Source: Anaerolineae bacterium
GTDB taxonomy: Bacteria > Chloroflexota > Anaerolineae > JAAYZQ01
Direction: 5' to 3'
Assembly: GCA_016926595.1 (NCBI GenBank)
Contig: JAFGOG010000162.1
Coordinates: forward strand, 1-9,990
Length of the DNA: 9,990 nt
The notes under the pieces were generated by a model. That model searched no databases. It saw only the letters and a list, made by a program, of their open reading frames with translations, and was not told where the DNA came from. Position 1 is the first letter of the stretch; each line of letters opens with the position of its first letter. Shown in pieces: positions 7,154 to 9,990 of this stretch. Position numbers and translations under genes: made by a program.

Positions 7154-8835
7154 TGAGCATGCCCAGCGACCGTGTTCGCTACCTGCAGCAGATCCCGGTC
7201 TTTGCCCTGAAACAGATGGTCAACGACAGCTTTCCGGGACCGGAGGGCGACGAGATGCTGGATGCCAGGTTGCGGTCTGCCCTGAAGCGCAGGCCGCGCC
7301 TGGTGCGCCAGGCGCTGATGCGCCTCACCCGCCAGGAGCTCACCATTCTGATCGATGCCTGCCCCGAGATCGGCGATGAGCAGATCCGCACCTACTTTGA
7401 GCAGTACCGCTACGGCAGCCACCCTTCCTTCTACATCTACCTTTTCGATCCGGCCAGGCTGGCGCCCGAACGGCTTGTCGACTTTGATCGCTGCCTGGCG
7501 CAGGCGCTGGTGGATGACAATGCCCGCTTTGCCGCGGACATCGAGCGGGGCCTGCCCCCCCTGTGCGACGTTTTGCTCAACGATTTCGACAGCTTGCCCG
7601 AGTTCCCCGGCCTTTACGAAGGCACCTACCGCTTCCTGAGCCGGCTGGACTATATCGACGCCGAGGAGAATGTCATCTCGACCTACGAGACCCTGTACGG
7701 CTTTTTCTGGATCAGCGTGGTCGAGGGCTATGCCACCATCCATGCCCGCAAGCCAGAGGTGCTGACCAGCCTCCGGAGCGCCATCGAGGAGGCGGCGGGC
7801 ATCGTCCTTACCCGGCTGTTCATCTCCAAAGAATTCAAGAATGCCCTGCGCTTCCTGGACCCGGACCAGTTCCGCAGCAGCCGGCTGTACGAGCCCAACC
7901 CCGAGGCCCGCCGCTATCGCTGGCTGACGGTCGCCGACCGCCGCGCCTACAAGAAGGGCTATGCCGCTCTGGAGAGAAACTATCCGGAGCTGCGCAGTAC
8001 CAGCTATCGCGTCTCTGTCGCCGACAAAGAGACCACGGTCCGGTTGACCTGCCATCGTGGCGCGCTCAGCCTGTCTGGCCGCCTGCAAGCCAGCCAGTTC
8101 CGCACCTGGGCTGTCGAAAGCCTGGCAGAGGTGATCCGGGTGCTCAAGGCCTTGAGTACAGAGCCGGCCGTTTACCTGCAGGCCTACGGCCTGCGGGACG
8201 CGCCCTCCCTGAAGGCCGCCTACACGGGGGCCCTGCAGAAGGACCTGGTCCTCGAGCTGCTCAGCACGGTACTGTCCTTGAAACAGGCCGGCCAGGACGC
8301 GGGCATGCTGAGCCGGTCGGCTGCCGAGCTGGCCATCGCCTTTCCGGGAGACTGGGGCGCGCAGATCTCCTGTACCTGCTCTGAACCTGGGTGTGAGGAG
8401 GAGAGCTATGTTGTCTGTCCCGTCTGCGAAGAGGCCTTCTTCAGCCTGGCGGAGCGGAATGGGCAGTACCAGCTCGCCTGTCTGAAAAAGGCCCAGCACT
8501 GGCAGGCCAGCCTGCCGGCCGAGGTCACCCTGGACTGCGGGCACAGTGTGCTGATCGATGCCGACCGGTTGCGCGATGACCTTGAGCTCCTGTCCGGGGC
8601 GCGCCTGCTGCACACGATGGTCCAACTCCAGCCGCCCCACCTGATTGACTATCATTTTGACCCGGAAAAAGAGGGCTTTTACGTGCGGGGCTCGGTTCTG
8701 CACTACTATGCCGACAAGGATGCCTGGCTGGAGGTGCTGCCCAAGGTCGGCGGAAAGGGCATCTTTGTCAACAATGTGACGCAGAATGTGCAGAACCTGA
8801 TTGGTGAAATGACGGGTGTGTCGATCAACACCTGA
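7153..8835 (+). CDS. Unknown 560-residue protein with C-terminal Cys/His cluster
   Basis: I do not recognise this family. The frame is open from an ATG at 6988, but the stretch before 7153 overlaps the micro-ORF in another frame and reads like non-coding sequence. The ATG at 7153 has GAGAGGAG ending nine bases upstream and is the best start; TTG at 7150 and ATG at 7144 are alternatives. Numbered from 7153, residues 1-395 are mostly helical with many aromatic and charged residues (for example YETLYGFFWISVVEGYATI at 178-196). A likely metal-binding region follows: Cys407, Cys409, Cys414, CPVC at 422-425, Cys443, then DCGH with Cys462 and His464. The protein ends in GEMTGVSINT (551-560), preceded by a V-N-N-V-T run resembling the CHAT tail. 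There is no signal peptide or membrane segment. Its place in the operon suggests a partner of the peptidases, as adaptor, sensor or substrate. Confidence 0.9.
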   Translation: MSMPSDRVRYLQQIPVFALKQMVNDSFPGPEGDEMLDARLRSALKRRPRLVRQALMRLTRQELTILIDACPEIGDEQIRTYFEQYRYGSHPSFYIYLFDPARLAPERLVDFDRCLAQALVDDNARFAADIERGLPPLCDVLLNDFDSLPEFPGLYEGTYRFLSRLDYIDAEENVISTYETLYGFFWISVVEGYATIHARKPEVLTSLRSAIEEAAGIVLTRLFISKEFKNALRFLDPDQFRSSRLYEPNPEARRYRWLTVADRRAYKKGYAALERNYPELRSTSYRVSVADKETTVRLTCHRGALSLSGRLQASQFRTWAVESLAEVIRVLKALSTEPAVYLQAYGLRDAPSLKAAYTGALQKDLVLELLSTVLSLKQAGQDAGMLSRSAAELAIAFPGDWGAQISCTCSEPGCEEESYVVCPVCEEAFFSLAERNGQYQLACLKKAQHWQASLPAEVTLDCGHSVLIDADRLRDDLELLSGARLLHTMVQLQPPHLIDYHFDPEKEGFYVRGSVLHYYADKDAWLEVLPKVGGKGIFVNNVTQNVQNLIGEMTGVSINT

Positions 8836-8861
8836 GCCCTGTGAGGGACGAAAGACGAAAC

Positions 8862-8876
8862 GCTGCCAATGGCAGC
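8862..8876 (+). terminator. Short GC hairpin after the last intact gene (weak terminator candidate)
   Basis: GCTGCC-AAT-GGCAGC forms a perfect six-base-pair stem with a three-base loop, 27 bases after the stop of the 560-residue protein gene. No T-run follows, so it is not a standard intrinsic terminator. It may only be a weak pause or 3'-end stabilising hairpin. Confidence 0.25.
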
Positions 8877-8920
8877 CACCGGACGTCTGATCTCTTTGGA
8901 GGGATCTAACCAAACCCGGC

Positions 8921-9091
8921 AGGAGGTAGCTGCTGTCCGGAGATGCAGAGCGGACCGCACAGGGGGATCTGTCCTTCAGGTCGATGGTCGAGCCGTACGT
9001 CGCGCCGCCACGCTTTGCGCGTCGCGACTGACTGGCGAACGACATCGCCCGGTGCCTCGGCAAGCCTGCATACCGGGCAGCGCATCACTAA
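8921..9091 (+). pseudogene. Relic of a second STAND-like gene 5' end, with Trp-to-stop
   Basis: AGGAGG at 8921-8926 is a good ribosome-binding site. From 8930, frame 2 reads LLSGDAERTAQGDLSFRSMV, then EPYVAPPRFARRD, then TGA at 9029-9031, then LANDIARCLGKPAYRAAHH and TAA at 9089. Reading the TGA as Trp gives PPRFARRDWLANDIARCLGKP. That strongly resembles the lead-in found just before the P-loop of many STAND and NACHT-like NTPases, where an R-x-W-L element precedes a short helix. No P-loop follows; from about 9084 the similarity passes to a different module in another frame. No ordinary start codon lies at good spacing after the ribosome-binding site (CTG at 8933; the ATG at 8943 is in another frame). 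It looks like a decayed or recombined gene start. The match is from memory of the family. Confidence 0.5.
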
Positions 9092-9314
9092 GGTCCAGGC
9101 AGACAGCGAAATCATTGGCGCGGAGGTCAAGCGCATCCTGGCCTCACCTTTCTACCAGAAGGTGGTGCACATCCAGCAGCAGGTGGGGCGCAGTGGTGGG
9201 CGGGTCGTCGGACTCAAGGTGGAAGAGCTGGTCGTGGCCCCGCAACTGGTGGACCTCAGCGCATTGCGGAGCATGGCGCTGAGGCAACCCAGCCCGGGCT
9301 CCACTCCGGCTTGA
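9084..9314 (+). pseudogene. Relic carrying the CHAT-tail module
   Basis: Frame 3 reads QRITKVQADSEIIGAEVKRI, then LASPFYQKVVHIQQQVGRSG, then GRVVGLKVEEL, and ends at TGA (9312-9314). This aligns with the CHAT tail: SEIIGAEVKRIL with GEVIGGDIGQML, and GRVVGLKVEEL with GTVMGLKIDKL or GRVTGLRLDEL. The frame is open from an ATG at 8943, but its first ~46 codons are rich in Arg, Ser and Thr, look non-coding and overlap the STAND-like relic in another frame. It may be the surviving 3' end of a second CHAT or STAND gene, or a small independent module gene without a clear start. Confidence 0.5.
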
Positions 9315-9563
9315 TCCTGCATAACGGATGGTAGTCCTGGTCGGCGCTTAGAAGGAAATTCGCTACCACATCGTCGAGGACGATATCCTGAAGTGGCTGA
9401 CGAACTGCCCCGAGTTGTTGTCCAACGTGCGCTTCGTCCTCTCGCCGATCGTCTGGTAGCTTCTCATATTCGACCCGTGCCACCTTGATGTAGCTACTGC
9501 TCGGGTGCAGCAGCAGCCCCGTGATCCTCTTCTGGTAGCGGCTTCTGCCCCTCGTCTGTCATG
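9256..9563 (-). pseudogene. Minus-strand gene fragment of unknown family
   Basis: Read leftwards, the minus strand gives RYQKRITGLLLHPSSSYIKV from 9540, then ARVEYEKLPDDRREDEAHVG and QQLGAVRQPLQDIVLDD, with stop at 9256-9258. The composition looks like real protein: balanced charges, amphipathic helices, no low-complexity bias. The frame is closed upstream by TGA at 9561-9559. A different frame from ATG 9563 reads MTDEGQK and would join RYQKRIT if one base near 9541 were removed. An in-frame GTG at 9483 is the only formal start. The last codons run antisense to the relic ending at 9314. I do not recognise the family; an eroded small gene is the best reading. Confidence 0.4.
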
Positions 9564-9840
9564 CCACGCGACCCTACACGCATTTCAGGAAGCAGAGCGT
9601 TGCTTGATCGGCCTCTGCCCCGACCGGATGGTATCGTCATTTTCGGCGGTTGGGGGCTCCCTGTGTGTGCCAGTGAGTTTGAACCACGAGAGAGCCCATC
9701 TGAAGCAAGTGCTAGCGGTCTGCTTCTGCGTGTGGTCCTTTCTGGTCATATTCCTGGGGAGTAGGAACGACGGGACCACACAGCGTGCCGTCATTCCGGC
9801 TGTGATACTGCGCATCTAGCACGTGAGGGGGATTACGCAA
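9564..9840. other. Region with no convincing gene
   Basis: Plus-strand and minus-strand frames are open here for up to about 100 codons, but their products are rich in Arg, Cys and Ser, lack family motifs and have no ribosome-binding sites. A minus-strand frame with ATG at 9640 runs into the fragment at 9256-9563 and could be its eroded N-terminus. I see no insertion sequence ends, long repeats or tRNA. Confidence 0.45.
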
Positions 9841-9990
9841 ATGAAAGATTACACCCGTTCATTACCATCTTATATCTATTTCGAGCGACTTCAATTTACT
9901 AAGTGCCCCCAAGGGACCTCGAGCGCACACCATGTCGCCACCCTCGCGGGGCTGAAAACTTGTAGGGCGGATTATACCACAACCAGCGAA
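9841..9990 (+). CDS. Possible 5' end of a gene running off the window
   Basis: An ATG at 9841 is open for 50 codons to the window end and begins MKDYTRSLPSYIYFERLQFT. GAGGGGG at 9825-9831 sits nine bases upstream as a fair ribosome-binding site. Codon third positions near the start are AT-richer than in the operon, so this may be foreign, or may simply be intergenic sequence that is open by chance. Nothing recognisable is encoded. Confidence 0.25.
   Translation, partial: MKDYTRSLPSYIYFERLQFTKCPQGTSSAHHVATLAGLKTCRADYTTTSE
9971..9979 (-). promoter_or_regulatory. Candidate extended -10 promoter element, reading leftwards
   Basis: On the minus strand these bases read TGGTATAAT, a consensus TATAAT with an extended TGn. 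Any -35 box would lie beyond the window edge. Transcription would start near 9964 and run towards the minus-strand fragment at 9563. It sits in locally AT-richer DNA, where such a match is less surprising than in the rest of the window. Confidence 0.3.

Noticed and set aside
6982..9063. Long minus-strand ORF (693 codons) opposite the 560-residue gene
   Set aside because: It spans gene, gap and relic alike without any recognisable domain, and the plus-strand gene has a coupled start and a Cys/His cluster.
9291..9300. Palindrome AGCCCGGGCT near the end of the relic
   Set aside because: Ten bases with no loop and no T-run; in GC-rich DNA such a palindrome is expected by chance.
9505..9819. Plus-strand ORF of 104 codons
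   Set aside because: No ribosome-binding site, irregular composition with many Cys and Ser, and partly antisense to a more protein-like fragment.
1..9990. CRISPR arrays, tRNA or rRNA genes, transposase genes
   Set aside because: No regularly spaced repeats, no tRNA-like cloverleaf with a conserved T-arm, no rRNA signatures and no transposase motifs were seen on either strand.

Overview
The window is GC-rich DNA, with most codon third positions G or C, carrying one tightly packed plus-strand gene cluster. The combination of a large STAND-type NTPase, a clostripain-like (C11) peptidase and a CHAT peptidase, together with the base composition, suggests a large-genome filamentous or multicellular-type bacterium such as a member of Chloroflexota. 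Cyanobacteria or another such lineage is possible; this is a guess from style and not from a marker gene.

Layout: (1) 1-2914, the C-terminal 946 codons of a STAND/NACHT-like NTPase whose N-terminal P-loop part lies upstream of the window and in another reading frame; (2) 2992-4134, a 380-residue protein of unknown family; (3) 4144-5508, a C11 clostripain-like cysteine peptidase with an intact His/Cys pair; (4) 5582-6985, a CHAT-domain cysteine peptidase with an intact His/Cys pair and a glycine/valine-rich C-terminal module; (5) 7049-7153, a 34-codon ORF that repeats only the first ~26 codons of the CHAT gene; (6) 7153-8835, a 560-residue unknown protein with a Cys/His cluster, starting on the last base of the micro-ORF; (7) 8930-9640, gene relics: the N-terminal lead-in of a second STAND-like protein with an in-frame TGA where Trp is expected, a copy of the CHAT C-terminal module, and an opposing minus-strand fragment; (8) 9641-9990, mostly non-coding and turning AT-richer, with a weakly supported ORF start running off the end and a minus-strand extended -10 box.

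Genes 2-6 lie on one strand with short gaps (9 to ~77 bases), ribosome-binding sites next to several starts, and one overlapping stop/start, so they are probably one operon with the STAND gene. The simplest joint reading, which is inference, is a signal-activated protease system: the STAND NTPase senses and switches, the two caspase-fold peptidases execute, and the unknown proteins of genes 2 and 6 are substrates, effectors or adaptors. This resembles the NTPase-plus-caspase-like conflict or programmed-death systems known in bacteria. A short glycine-centred motif (G-x-V-x-G-L/V-x-I/V) recurs in the CHAT tail, at the C-terminus of the 560-residue protein, in the downstream relic and, more loosely, in the STAND protein, hinting at a common interaction module.
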